Shown: one piece after another, positions 33,004-41,479 of the stretch | Layout of the letters: every line of letters begins with the position of its first letter | Position numbering within the stretch: the first letter of the stretch is position 1 | Source of the DNA: Nevskia soli DSM 19509 | GTDB lineage: Bacteria; Pseudomonadota; Gammaproteobacteria; Nevskiales; Nevskiaceae | Assembly (NCBI RefSeq): GCF_000711955.1 | Contig: NZ_KL544000.1 | Span: 98,719 to 162,718, forward strand | DNA length: 64,000 nt | Reading direction: 5' to 3' | Translations under genes and position numbers: made by a program | Notes under the pieces: generated by a model | What the model saw: only the letters and a program-made list of their open reading frames with translations | Database searches by the model: none | What the model was told of the DNA's origin: nothing

Positions 33004-33630
33004 TCAGCCAGCCGCGCGCATCTTGCGCGGCTTGGCTGCAGCATTGTGTTGGGCAGACTTGATGACGTCGGGAACGCACTTGCTCAGTGCCTCCCGTAGC
33101 GCCGCGCCCACGATCTTCGGGCTCGACTCCAGCGGGATGCTGGACTTGAAGTCCCTGCCAAGACCCTCCCATGCCTCGCCCCTTCGCTTGATAGTGGGAG
33201 TGAATATGATGTTGCCATTCCGGGCTGCCACTCCACAGGATGCCATGCGCTGAAATAGGCGTTTGCGATCTTTGATGCCAGTCACTGCCACCATCTTCGA
33301 GACCCAAGCGCTCCAGTGCTGTTCGTAGTTGACCCTAAACTCCTTGGCCTCTTCCGAAAGCAAGAAACGACTAGCGGCAAGGGCGCCAAGCAACGTTTCG
33401 CCAAGCGTCGCATCGTCCGCATCAGGCTGTAGAAAGCAATGGAAGGCATCGGGATCGACATGCAAGAGACCTCGACCTGATTCGCTTGCCACAATAATTG
33501 CTTCGGACACAGCTTGGACTCTGGCTCGCTTGCCCTGCCGCTCTTCATACTCGTCGTCGAGAATTCGCCGATTCACGATGTCTCGCTTTTTGAATAGGCC
33601 AAACACTACTGATTCCTGTTTAACGCCCAA
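33004..33630 (-). CDS. CdiI-like (DUF1436) immunity protein
   Basis: A 208-residue cytoplasmic protein. The segment NGNIIFTPTIKRRGEAWEGLG and the C-terminal IPLESSPKIVGAALREALSKC match the style of DUF1436 contact-dependent inhibition immunity proteins. No cdiA or cdiB gene is present, so this is an orphan immunity gene if the assignment holds. The start region holds GTTGGGC, an attC-like core, but no clear repeat. Confidence 0.5.
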   Translation of the reverse strand: MGVKQESVVFGLFKKRDIVNRRILDDEYEERQGKRARVQAVSEAIIVASESGRGLLHVDPDAFHCFLQPDADDATLGETLLGALAASRFLLSEEAKEFRVNYEQHWSAWVSKMVAVTGIKDRKRLFQRMASCGVAARNGNIIFTPTIKRRGEAWEGLGRDFKSSIPLESSPKIVGAALREALSKCVPDVIKSAQHNAAAKPRKMRAAG

Positions 33631-33896
33631 CGCCAGGTGGACGGATCAACAGCGGCAAATAATTGGTGCATTTGGGCGGTTCTCCTCGGACGAGTGCGCT
33701 GCAACGTATTGATTTCGTAAGCCCGTCGGCACTGCCACCGAATTGGACCGCAAGATCCATGTCTTCTAACGACCTACTCTACAACGCCTCAAACCCAGCC
33801 TTCCAGTACTGGCGCACAGTCCCATTGTCGCGTCCCTCAAACCGGCCATTGGCCAGTGACTCCTTCGAGCCGGCTGCGGCCAACTGTATTTATCAT

Positions 33897-34139
33897 TCAT
33901 CGCGGAATCTCCTTGGATGATGGTGGAGACGGCTTCGTCGCCAGTATGCGGTCAATTGCGAGTTGCATCTGGGAAATCGCTTCCTCGCGTTGCGCGCGAG
34001 ATTTACCGAACCTCGGCATGAGCATCTGAAAAGCACTCCATTCCGATATGCCGTTGACAATCTCATCCATGCTCCCGGCTCCTATATATCCGCCGAAACG
34101 GGCACGGAGCTTTTGTTTTAGGAGTGCGCGGAAGATCAT
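33897..34139 (-). CDS. Hypothetical protein, 80 aa
   Basis: A small, basic, helical protein (MIFRALLKQKLRARFGG; AQREEAISQMQLAIDRIL). No family recognised. About 265 bases between it and the CdiI-like gene contain no good ORF and only a weak trace of the repeat. Starts 33 bases from repeat copy 9. Confidence 0.45.
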   Translation of the reverse strand: MIFRALLKQKLRARFGGYIGAGSMDEIVNGISEWSAFQMLMPRFGKSRAQREEAISQMQLAIDRILATKPSPPSSKEIPR

Positions 34140-34171
34140 TTTCTAAGTGCCAAGCCATCTATTGGACCATT

Positions 34172-34236
34172 GGCCTACCCATCGTAACTCCCCACAGCGG
34201 ACGGTCGCTAGCGACGGCATGGGCCGACAGGCGACG
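34172..34236 (-). repeat. Array repeat copy 9
   Basis: GGCCTACCCATCGTAACTCC, then AGCGGACGGTCGCTAGCGACGGCATGGGCCGAC. The centre (CGTCGCTAGCGACCG) is a longer palindrome than in other copies. Confidence 0.65.
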
Positions 34237-34250
34237 CTCTACATGTGGCT

Positions 34251-34736
34251 TCAGCCACTGGTTGCAGGCCGATCGGGTGGAAGCGACGGCTGAATATATT
34301 CATCTTGCCACTCCCATTGATGGAGCTGCAAAACAAGATGCTCTGTAGGAGGAGCAGTCCAGTAAGCCACAATTGACACGCGCCGCTTCTCCTCGTCGGA
34401 CAGCCTTGTGCTAGCGCAATACTGTCTATACTCATTAAGGAGATTTGATTTCCCAAACTGTACGATCAGGTAAAAGGGAACTTCGTGATTACTGGCATCT
34501 AGAGATGACCTGGCGATCTTCTCTAATAACTGGGAGCATGATTCTTGAGGCTTGGGCTCCGTAGCGACCAGTAGCTTCGCGGCGACGCTGCTAGCCGAGC
34601 TCCTCGCAATCGCCAGAGGGAAGAGCAGGTTAAACCGGCTCGAATCGTCGAGTTTTTGAAGTTCAACGCACATGTCCTGAAATTGATCGTAGTTCTGAAT
34701 CTGCGCAATTGTCTCCTCTGAAATATTCACGTTCAT
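34251..34736 (-). CDS. Hypothetical protein, 161 aa
   Basis: An acidic helical protein of array type with low GC. MNVNISEETIAQIQ at 34736 is used as start because GAGTGTGAA precedes it; a start at 34781 is possible. Contains helices LVATEPKPQESCSQLLEKIAR and an aromatic C-terminal stretch (QLHQWEWQDEY). No family recognised. Confidence 0.5.
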   Translation of the reverse strand: MNVNISEETIAQIQNYDQFQDMCVELQKLDDSSRFNLLFPLAIARSSASSVAAKLLVATEPKPQESCSQLLEKIARSSLDASNHEVPFYLIVQFGKSNLLNEYRQYCASTRLSDEEKRRVSIVAYWTAPPTEHLVLQLHQWEWQDEYIQPSLPPDRPATSG

Positions 34737-34791
34737 TTCACACTCTGCATTTACTGATAAATCCCGAACGCCGTTGGACACGATGCGGACT

Positions 34792-35346
34792 TCATTGAGT
34801 CTTGCCAGCCCATTCCAGTAACGCCCGATTTTTCAGGGCCTCGTCTTCGAGGGAGAGCACCAGGACCTTGCTTTGGCACATTATTGATAGCTGGCGAGTC
34901 CCCTGGCTTGTTTCATTAGCTATCCATCCTGGAATCGGGGATTGACGTTTTGCAGTAACGCCCAGTTCTTTCTCCATACGCAAGGTCAGCTTCTCGGCCG
35001 TGTGCGCGCAGTCGTCCGCCGATGACAGCGTTACGGACGCTTCCAAGGCGGCAACAAGATTGCTCTTTGGTGTTTTCGAAATCTCCACCTTTTGAAACGG
35101 GGCATAGCCCGGCTCCAAGCTCTTCCCGTAGGAGTAGTTCGAGCCATCGGGCGACTTGTGCGGCGTGAGAGAGCTGTCCGATGTATCCAGCGCTATTCCC
35201 GGCTCATAGCCGAATGCCGATTTGAATCCGCCCTGGAACAGGTTGCCGCCGCCTTCATCGCCACCGCAGACGCCAACTCCGAGGAGACTCAGGCAGGCGT
35301 AAAGGACGGCATGAGCCCCTTTCTTTTGATTTGGCATGAGTTTCAC
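34792..35346 (-). CDS. Hypothetical lipoprotein
   Basis: A 184-residue protein with signal sequence and lipobox-like LLGVGVCGGD (Cys ~27), so probably a lipoprotein, then a Gly/Ser-rich linker and a folded C-terminal domain with two Cys (ADDCAHT, IMCQSK). Ends 55 bases before the next gene without a clear repeat between them. Unknown function. Confidence 0.5.
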   Translation of the reverse strand: MKLMPNQKKGAHAVLYACLSLLGVGVCGGDEGGGNLFQGGFKSAFGYEPGIALDTSDSSLTPHKSPDGSNYSYGKSLEPGYAPFQKVEISKTPKSNLVAALEASVTLSSADDCAHTAEKLTLRMEKELGVTAKRQSPIPGWIANETSQGTRQLSIMCQSKVLVLSLEDEALKNRALLEWAGKTQ

Positions 35347-35482
35347 TTCGGTGGTCGGAGCGGCGCATCCGCGGAAGGTAGGTTATGACCAACGGAAATC
35401 CCTTTAGGCACGCCGCTTCGCGGCGAACCTGCCCTACGGGATGCGCTTCATTGAGGCCTTTGGAGTCTTGATATTTCACCAC

Positions 35483-35540
35483 AGCTAGCCTACCCGGAAG
35501 CTGCCGTTCGCGACAGACTGCTTCGGGCCGCCTGCCGCCC
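35483..35540 (-). repeat. Array repeat copy 10
   Basis: AGCTAGCCTACCCGGAAGCT, then GCCGTTCGCGACAGACTGCTTCGGGCCGCCTGCCGCC on the plus strand. It precedes the lipoprotein gene by ~140 bases. Confidence 0.75.
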
Positions 35541-35587
35541 ATTGTAGCGCCAGGCTTCGACGTGCACGGACCGGTCCTTCGGGTTCC

Positions 35588-35980
35588 TCAATAGCGAGGC
35601 GCATTGCGGTAGCGTTCCCGCTCATGCTGGTAGATCGATGGAATGAAGGGTCCGAGTATTGCGGCGAAGAAGATTAACCAGCCCAGAGGCGATGCCATCA
35701 GAAAAGTAATGACCGTCCTGTGAAAAAGGGCGGTATAGACCGCCAAGGCGGCTACGACCAGCCAGATCAGGGCGACGGTGCGCCAACGCTGAGGGTCTTC
35801 TTCGACGAGTTCGCCAAGTGGCTTTCCCTGCGTGGGACCCAGGCACATTCGTCCGACCAAGGCGCAGAGTGGCACCAGGGCCATCGCAGTCCGATAGGAC
35901 AAAAACGGCACGATGCCCATGAATCCGAGGACGACGCACCAGCCGAAGAGGATACGGGACTTCGTGGCGCGGTATGGCAT
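35588..35980 (-). CDS. Small membrane protein
   Basis: A 130-residue protein with four hydrophobic helices (~12-30, 32-50, 70-88, 95-115), short loops and a basic tail. No domain recognised. The ATG immediately follows the end of repeat copy 11, so any promoter must lie within or beyond the repeat. Confidence 0.55.
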   Translation of the reverse strand: MPYRATKSRILFGWCVVLGFMGIVPFLSYRTAMALVPLCALVGRMCLGPTQGKPLGELVEEDPQRWRTVALIWLVVAALAVYTALFHRTVITFLMASPLGWLIFFAAILGPFIPSIYQHERERYRNAPRY

Positions 35981-36035
35981 GGCCTAGACCTCCTGAAAGC
36001 CGCCAGTCACGACCGGCCGCAATGGGCCGATTGTG
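35981..36035 (-). repeat. Array repeat copy 11
   Basis: GGCCTAGACCTCCTGAAAGC, then CGCCAGTCACGACCGGCCGCAATGGGCCGA: the cleanest copy. It fills nearly all the space between the stop of the zinc-ribbon gene and the ATG of the membrane-protein gene. Confidence 0.8.
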
Positions 36036-36041
36036 ACGCGA

Positions 36042-36365
36042 TCACGGCAGACCGTCTTGCTGCAAGCCGCAGTGATGACACTCGCGCCACTTGTTCAGTC
36101 GCTCCATGTACCCCTGCCGCCTTAGGTTCCAATAATACAACTGGCCGCAGCGCGGACAGCGGAATCTGTTCAGCCAGATTCCAACGGCCAGGTATCCAAG
36201 GAACCAAATTGGGAGAGGGAGCAGGAACAGAGATGATTTCAAACGGGATGCGAAATACGCGCCGGCTAGTATGACTAGCAGGCCAGCGATTTGAATGGTT
36301 TTAAAGCATGCAAAGCGGCGGCGGCGGCTTCGCCATGCCTCTGCATAGAGCTTCTTGTCGATCAT
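36042..36365 (-). CDS. Membrane protein with C-terminal zinc ribbon
   Basis: A 107-residue protein with two hydrophobic helices (~25-42 and ~48-66) and a C-terminal four-cysteine zinc ribbon (CPRCGQLYYWN..ECHHCG). Small proteins of this shape occur in many cassette arrays; function unknown. Starts 14 bases from repeat copy 12. Confidence 0.55.
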   Translation of the reverse strand: MIDKKLYAEAWRSRRRRFACFKTIQIAGLLVILAGAYFASRLKSSLFLLPLPIWFLGYLAVGIWLNRFRCPRCGQLYYWNLRRQGYMERLNKWRECHHCGLQQDGLP

Positions 36366-36379
36366 CTTGGAAATAACTG

Positions 36380-36436
36380 ATCAGCCTGCCAAAAAGGAGT
36401 CATTGACGACCGTCTGGATTGGGCCGACTGTCGCCG
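36380..36436 (-). repeat. Array repeat copy 12
   Basis: ATCAGCCTGCCAAAAAGGAG, then TCATTGACGACCGTCTGGATTGGGCCGACTGTCGCCGG. Lies between stop and start codons with no spare room. Confidence 0.7.
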
Positions 36437-36444
36437 GACGGGGT

Positions 36445-36819
36445 TCATAGCTTTTTGTCGTCGCCGATTCCATCGCCACTGAATTCCGGGGGCTTTCTCA
36501 CACTGAGTCGTCTTGCTTTGTTCATGACGTTACCGAGAGGCATCATGCGAATATGACCTTCCGAGTCAAACTCCGCGATGGCGGGTCCCTCTGCCTGGCC
36601 GCACTTGAGGCCGGCAAGTCCAGGAACTGATTCTTGGAGACGCCTGATAGCTTTCAGGCACGTGGCCGCCCGTTGCGGTCCAGACAGTTTAGAGAGAAAT
36701 ACGATGATGAAGTCGGCAGGAGACAGAAACCACCATCCTTCAGCATCTTGCGTATTTAGGAGGTCTCGCAGTGCCAATGCCGCTTCCGTAGAAAACCCAT
36801 CGGATTCATAGAGTGACAA
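36445..36819 (-). CDS. Hypothetical protein, 124 aa
   Basis: A soluble alpha/beta protein (GFSTEAALALRDLLNTQDAEGWWFL; DFIIVFLSKLSGPQRAATCLKAIRRL). No family recognised, but size, neighbours and repeat position match the other array genes. About 100 bases separate its start from repeat copy 13. Confidence 0.5.
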   Translation of the reverse strand: MSLYESDGFSTEAALALRDLLNTQDAEGWWFLSPADFIIVFLSKLSGPQRAATCLKAIRRLQESVPGLAGLKCGQAEGPAIAEFDSEGHIRMMPLGNVMNKARRLSVRKPPEFSGDGIGDDKKL

Positions 36820-36920
36820 GACAACAAAAAATCAAGTCGGGCTGCGCGGACCGGAGGAAATCTTGCTCGCTTTGTGTTGAGCCACCCAAGGCGAATCATT
36901 TCTGCTCCACGTGATTCCAA

Positions 36921-36974
36921 TTAGCTAGGCTATCGCAAAGCTGCCTGTCGCGACGGGCAGAAATGGGCCGTTAT
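36921..36974 (-). repeat. Array repeat copy 13
   Basis: TAGCTAGGCTATCGCAAAGC, then TGCCTGTCGCGACGGGCAGAAATGGGCCG. The core GCCTGTCGCGACGGGC is a strong palindrome. It is the last copy of the main array; the S15 hydrolase lies beyond. Confidence 0.65.
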
Positions 36975-37089
36975 ATCGACGTTACGGCGACAGAAGCGGC
37001 GTGGCCGAACCACCGATTTCGGGCGGCGGCGTCCGTTCCTTCGGTGGAACCGAGGATAGGCGGCCGCGATTTCCCGTACACCATTGCGC

Positions 37090-39444
37090 TCATCGTTGTT
37101 CTGGAACCGCCAAGGGAACATCCAGCCAACTGTCCCCCCACCATCGCACTCGAAGCGGGGCCTTAGCGTCCTCGATCGTTTCGTCCTCCACCGGACGCCC
37201 GCTGCCATAGTTGATCTCCTCACCGGGTTGCTTGAGCACCGCGATGACCACCGCCAAGCGGTCGCCCGCGGCGAGTAGTCGGCTGGTGGTTCGGCGCGCC
37301 TGAAACATCAAGTGGGTGCGGCGCCCTGGTTGCAGCAATTGTCGCCGGCCGGGAGCCCTCACCTGACTCGCCCGCTCCCAGTCGTACGACAGTTGAACCC
37401 ACTTGCCGTCGGAGGTGATGTCGAACAACGTGACTGCGAGATCCAGGTCGTGCTTGTTGATCGTCAAGTCCAGGCGGGCCGTGAACAGCCCGGAAACCTC
37501 GAGGCTTTGCGGCAGAACCGGCGTTTCGAACACGATCGCATTCGCCAGATCCAGGTCCTGGGTGACGATCGGCCAGTCGTCCAATGCCTGGTCGATCAGG
37601 GGGCCACGCGGCGCGAACTGGTCCACGTCCGAGCGGTCACGCAGGTCGATGGTCTGGCTGCTGGCCCGGGTCGGCTGCGGCCTGAAGCCGAGCTGGTGTC
37701 CGTGAGGCGCGGGGTTGCCGGTCAGGTAATAGCGCCGGGCGCGGCCCATGGCCGCAATCGAGGAGCTGTGGCGCCAACGGTTCGCCCCCATCACTTCGAA
37801 ATTGACCTGATCAGCCAGGATGGCGGGCTTGGGGCCGCGTCCGAAGATCCAGTCGAACCACTGATAGCGAAGATCGGCGATGTCGAATTGTCCCGCATCG
37901 TCGATCGGCATCTCCCGCAGCACGCTCTGGCGCGCCCCAAGGGGACTGATGGTTCCGAGCTGGGCTGTGTGATGATCCCAAGGCCCGATCAGCAGGTAGT
38001 GTCTTCCCGCCGGACGCGACCGGACCAGGCGCGTCCAGTAGGACAGTGCGCCCGACTGTCCGCTGTCGTAATAGCCGGTGGTGGTCAGAACCGCGATGTC
38101 CAACTTGGCCAACTCCGCCATGGTGGGTTTGAGACCGCGCCAGAAGCCGTCGTAGAGAGGGTGCGAAAGCCAGCGCTCCCAGACCGGATTGGCGACTCCC
38201 GCCATCGCATTGAGGTCACGGTAGGCGCGGCCCGAAAGGTACCAGTCCCGCTGCAGCCGGTCCCAGCGTTGCGGGTCGAAGTAGACCGCGTCGTCCAGAT
38301 ACTTGTTGCCGGTGGTGTACAACGGCCAGGGCAGGCCGTAGCTCATGAATATCCCGCCATCCATGGGAAAGTCGACGCCCGGGGAGGCCGAAACCGAAGG
38401 CATGATGGCCTTGAGCGCTTTCGGCGGATGCATGGCCGCAGCCCATTGCGTGAAGCCCTCGTAGCTTCCTCCGTACATTCCGACCCGGCCGTCGCTCCAG
38501 CCCTGGCGGGCAATCCATTCGATCAGCGCATCGGCGTCGGCGCCGTCGTGGATGAACGGTTCTGGCACCTGCGGGCTGCAGCCTTTTCCACGGGTGAAGC
38601 CGATCATTGCGACATAGTTGTTGGCGGCGGTGCGGCGCGCGTCGTCCAGGGTGACGGCCGGATCGTCGTAGATGGTGAACTTGAGCAGCGTCGGTAGCGG
38701 CCCGGTGCCTTTCGGCCGCACGACCAGGGCGCAGACGGTGGCGCCGTCCGGCGTGCCGACACGCAGATCGGAGTCAATCACATAGCGCCGGGCATCGTCG
38801 GCGGCGGCCAGGCCTTCCACCAGCGGCTGAAATTCGCGGTACGCCGCCCACGCCTCGTAGGCACGCACCAGGGCGATCGCCTCCGCAACGTCAAGGGAGG
38901 AGACACCCGCGTTGCGCGCCACGACGGAATCGAAGCCGGATTGCAGGATCTGGAGCGGCGTATTGAATGAATAGAAAAGAGCGTAAGCGCTCCGGCCATC
39001 GAGTGCCTTCAGCGCCTGGTCCGTGACTTGGGTGAAGGCGTCCGCGAAAGGAGTGCCGTTTTTCAGGGCGGCCGCCTTGGCCCTGGCATAGAGCGACCAC
39101 CGCAGGTTCACCAGAGAACCGCCCGGCCGGGCGCCATCATCCATGGCGTTCAGCCTGGCGACGGTGTGCTCCGCCTCGACAAAGCGGCCCGCGGCAAGCT
39201 CAAGCCGGAAACGGTCGTCGAGCCGCTGCCGCGGCTCGGTCTGCGGGTCGAGCGCCAAAGCGCGCTGCGCCACCTGCGACATTACGTCGGCAAGGTCGGA
39301 GGCCTGCGCGCTCAGCGGACGGTCAAGGAGGACGGTGGCCGCATCGCCGGCATGAGCTGGCGGCACGGCCGACAGTGCGGCCGCCAGGAGTGCCGCCACA
39401 ACCGGCCATTTCCCCCGCGGGATTCGATGCTGCCGTGCTTGCAT
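37090..39444 (-). CDS. CocE/NonD-family (S15) serine hydrolase
   Basis: A 784-residue exported alpha/beta hydrolase of the X-Pro dipeptidyl-peptidase/CocE family. The nucleophile Ser lies in MYGGSYEGF (~325), the catalytic His probably in GPWDHHT (~490), and a C-terminal beta-rich jelly-roll (~600-784) is typical. A Sec signal peptide (1-~30, ending PPAHA) directs it to the periplasm. It cleaves an ester or amide; the substrate is unknown. Start 39444 suits the signal peptide. Divergent from an HTH regulator and flanked by repeat copies on both sides (36921 and 40155). Confidence 0.8.
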   Translation of the reverse strand: MQARQHRIPRGKWPVVAALLAAALSAVPPAHAGDAATVLLDRPLSAQASDLADVMSQVAQRALALDPQTEPRQRLDDRFRLELAAGRFVEAEHTVARLNAMDDGARPGGSLVNLRWSLYARAKAAALKNGTPFADAFTQVTDQALKALDGRSAYALFYSFNTPLQILQSGFDSVVARNAGVSSLDVAEAIALVRAYEAWAAYREFQPLVEGLAAADDARRYVIDSDLRVGTPDGATVCALVVRPKGTGPLPTLLKFTIYDDPAVTLDDARRTAANNYVAMIGFTRGKGCSPQVPEPFIHDGADADALIEWIARQGWSDGRVGMYGGSYEGFTQWAAAMHPPKALKAIMPSVSASPGVDFPMDGGIFMSYGLPWPLYTTGNKYLDDAVYFDPQRWDRLQRDWYLSGRAYRDLNAMAGVANPVWERWLSHPLYDGFWRGLKPTMAELAKLDIAVLTTTGYYDSGQSGALSYWTRLVRSRPAGRHYLLIGPWDHHTAQLGTISPLGARQSVLREMPIDDAGQFDIADLRYQWFDWIFGRGPKPAILADQVNFEVMGANRWRHSSSIAAMGRARRYYLTGNPAPHGHQLGFRPQPTRASSQTIDLRDRSDVDQFAPRGPLIDQALDDWPIVTQDLDLANAIVFETPVLPQSLEVSGLFTARLDLTINKHDLDLAVTLFDITSDGKWVQLSYDWERASQVRAPGRRQLLQPGRRTHLMFQARRTTSRLLAAGDRLAVVIAVLKQPGEEINYGSGRPVEDETIEDAKAPLRVRWWGDSWLDVPLAVPEQR

Positions 39445-39460
39445 GGCGAAATCCGCATGA

Positions 39461-39486
39461 TGTAAAAAATATGATAATCTTTTACA
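39461..39486. promoter_or_regulatory. Operator between S15 hydrolase and HTH regulator
   Basis: TGTAAAA (39461-39467) and TTTTACA (39480-39486) are perfect inverted halves 12 bases apart in an AT-rich stretch. It lies 17 bases from the hydrolase start and 22 bases before the GTG of the regulator, well placed to control both. Confidence 0.6.
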
Positions 39487-39508
39487 CCACAAGGCCGCGG
39501 AGTGGCAA

Positions 39509-40096
39509 GTGAGTAAACCTTTCGTGGTTTCAAGCCCGGCACAGCTGGAGGTAATCGCTTCGCCGGGGCGGGAGGAGGTGATCGATGCGGTCGTGCTGAT
39601 CGGGCCTTGCAGTGTCAGCGAACTCGCGCGGCAGCTCGGCCGTTCCCGCCACGCGTTGTACTATCACGTCAAGGCCCTGCGCGATTGCGGGCTTCTGATA
39701 GAAACCAGCCGGCCGGTTGCGGGCGCACGAGACACCTGCTTTTACGAAGTCCCAGGCCGGCCGGTATCGGTGCGCTTTGATCTGTCCACGCCGATGCGCA
39801 GGCATGCGGTGACCACGCTGACCCGGGCAAGGCTGCAAACGGCGTTCAAGGGCGTGGCAAGAGCATGCGCCTCGGATGCCACGGTTACCGACGGCCCGCT
39901 CCGGGAGTTGTGGGCGACGCACGTGAAAGGCTGGCTCTCCGAGGCCGATCTGGAAGAGGTCAACGAGCTGTTTCTGCGCCTGGTCGATGTCATCTCGCGT
40001 GCATCGGCCAGTCAATCGACCGGGCGCCAAGCCTTCGATCTCACCTTTGCGCTGAGTCCGGTGCGGCGGAAAGCGCGCCGCGCGTCCCATAATTGA
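39509..40096 (+). CDS. ArsR-like winged-helix regulator
   Basis: A 195-residue protein with an N-terminal helix-turn-helix (CSVSELARQLGRSRHALYYHVKALRDCGLL, ~33-62) of the ArsR/HTH_20 type and a helical C-terminal half with no named domain. Divergent from the S15 hydrolase across a palindromic operator, it is the likely regulator of that gene. The start is GTG 39509. Confidence 0.7.
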   Translation: MSKPFVVSSPAQLEVIASPGREEVIDAVVLIGPCSVSELARQLGRSRHALYYHVKALRDCGLLIETSRPVAGARDTCFYEVPGRPVSVRFDLSTPMRRHAVTTLTRARLQTAFKGVARACASDATVTDGPLRELWATHVKGWLSEADLEEVNELFLRLVDVISRASASQSTGRQAFDLTFALSPVRRKARRASHN

Positions 40097-40154
40097 CCCA
40101 GGGGCACTCTTGTGCCGTTCCGAACAGCGCTTTGGGCCAGCGAGGCGGACATGG

Positions 40155-40210
40155 GCTGGGCATCCTGAAAGCCGGCATTCGTCGGCCGCGACGGGCCGGC
40201 CCGCGACCGC
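40155..40210 (-). repeat. Array repeat copy 14
   Basis: GGGCATCCTGAAAGCCGGCA, then TTCGTCGGCCGCGACGGGCCGGCCCGCGACC: same repeat and orientation, 60 bases after the ArsR-like gene. Confidence 0.65.
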
Positions 40211-40252
40211 ACCGTTGCAGGCCGGCGATGGCTTCGTCCTTCGGTCCGCTCC

Positions 40253-41479
40253 TCAGCGAATACCCACCTGCAGATACATCGCCAGCAACCCCAGATCGAT
40301 TTCACCGAGCGACTTGCGCAAAGCGATCTCGTCTTTGCCGTCGCGGCGGGCCTCTATCAACCCGACCATCAAGGCGGTTTCAGGCCGCTCCAGCGGTGCA
40401 ACGGTGCCCAGGTAGTGAACCAACCCGGGGCGCCGCAACAGGACAAACCCCGGAAATCCGGATTCAGGCAGTTCGATCCGAAGGCGGTTTTGCACGCTGA
40501 GGAAATCACTGAACAACCTGCTCAGGACCGGGTCATCACATTGCTCCAGCGCCGAAGCGGCGTCATGCGGATGCCGGTCGATAGACACCAGCCACCAGAG
40601 CAATCCAGTCTCCGGCTTGCCCGTCGCGCGGCAAGCCCGGGCCAGGCGCTGCAGCCATCGCGGCCGCTTCAACAGCCGGGGTTCGCTCTCCAAACATTGG
40701 CGCACGGCTTCCCAATCCGGGATTTGCGCGAGGGCATAACTGGTGTGCAGCCGGTCATCCAGGTCTTCCTGTGCGGGAAGCTCCTCGAGCGCCTTGGCCA
40801 GGCGTTGCCAGGCCGGGGTGAGGTAGTCGCGCGCGTTGGCCGCCAGCAGCGTCCGGGCCAGCGGCTGGACTTCCTGCTCCAGACCATCCAACTCCGCGCG
40901 CAGGCCGTGCGGGTCCGCTGGAGCCGTAGCCTGTGAATGGCGGCCGTAGTTGATCAGATCCTGGTAGTGGCCGAGCGATTTGTTCGCGGGGTCGAGTCGC
41001 GACAGGGCATGCAAATCCCGCGTGGCTTCATCGAACCTGCGGCTGCCGAGCGTCCCGCACAGGCGGCTTTCGGCCACCGATGCCGCGTTGTCCATGAACA
41101 GGTCGAACTGCGGTGCGTGGCTGGCGCGCCGCCATTGCTGCACCAGCCGGCGATGGACCTCGGCTCGTTTGCTGGCCTTCAGCGGCTGCGGGTTCGATGT
41201 GGACCAGACGAAAACGTCCCTGGGCTCTGCGGCGAGGTGCAGGGCATGGCCATGGCGATCGACCTCGGCCAGCAGGCGATCGATATCCGCGGGCGGCAGC
41301 GGCAGAGCTTCGTCCAGCGTTTCGCGGTTGCCGTCGCGCCATGCGGCATAGTCGGCGTAGGCCAGCATTCCTTCGGCAAGCAGCCAGTCCAGCACGGTGA
41401 AAGAACCGTGCTCGACCAGGAATCGGTCCACCGCGCCGATGTCGATAGAGCCGGCACCGATAGCCGCCCGTTTATTCAT
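40253..41479 (-). CDS. Partner protein of SNF2 helicase, unknown function
   Basis: A 408-residue soluble helical protein without recognised domains (LVEHGSFTVLDWLLAEGMLAYADYAAW; TGLLWWLVSIDRHPHDAASALEQ). It overlaps the helicase stop by eight bases with a good ribosome site (AAGGAAAC) before ATG 41479, so both are made from one message and probably act together. Helical repeat-like N-terminal part could be a scaffold for the helicase. Function inferred only from context. Confidence 0.65.
   Translation of the reverse strand: MNKRAAIGAGSIDIGAVDRFLVEHGSFTVLDWLLAEGMLAYADYAAWRDGNRETLDEALPLPPADIDRLLAEVDRHGHALHLAAEPRDVFVWSTSNPQPLKASKRAEVHRRLVQQWRRASHAPQFDLFMDNAASVAESRLCGTLGSRRFDEATRDLHALSRLDPANKSLGHYQDLINYGRHSQATAPADPHGLRAELDGLEQEVQPLARTLLAANARDYLTPAWQRLAKALEELPAQEDLDDRLHTSYALAQIPDWEAVRQCLESEPRLLKRPRWLQRLARACRATGKPETGLLWWLVSIDRHPHDAASALEQCDDPVLSRLFSDFLSVQNRLRIELPESGFPGFVLLRRPGLVHYLGTVAPLERPETALMVGLIEARRDGKDEIALRKSLGEIDLGLLAMYLQVGIR

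Noticed and set aside
33663..33920. 85-aa plus-strand frame between two array genes
   Set aside because: Opposite to the direction of neighbours, no ribosome site, and runs over the end of the 80-aa gene.
28002..36974. CRISPR array
   Set aside because: The repeats are separated by whole genes of varied length, not by uniform short spacers, and no cas gene is present.
29253..36974. Confident call of a classical integron
   Set aside because: Most repeat ends lack clear RYYYAAC/GTTRRRY cores and no intI or attI is visible, so only attC-like is justified.
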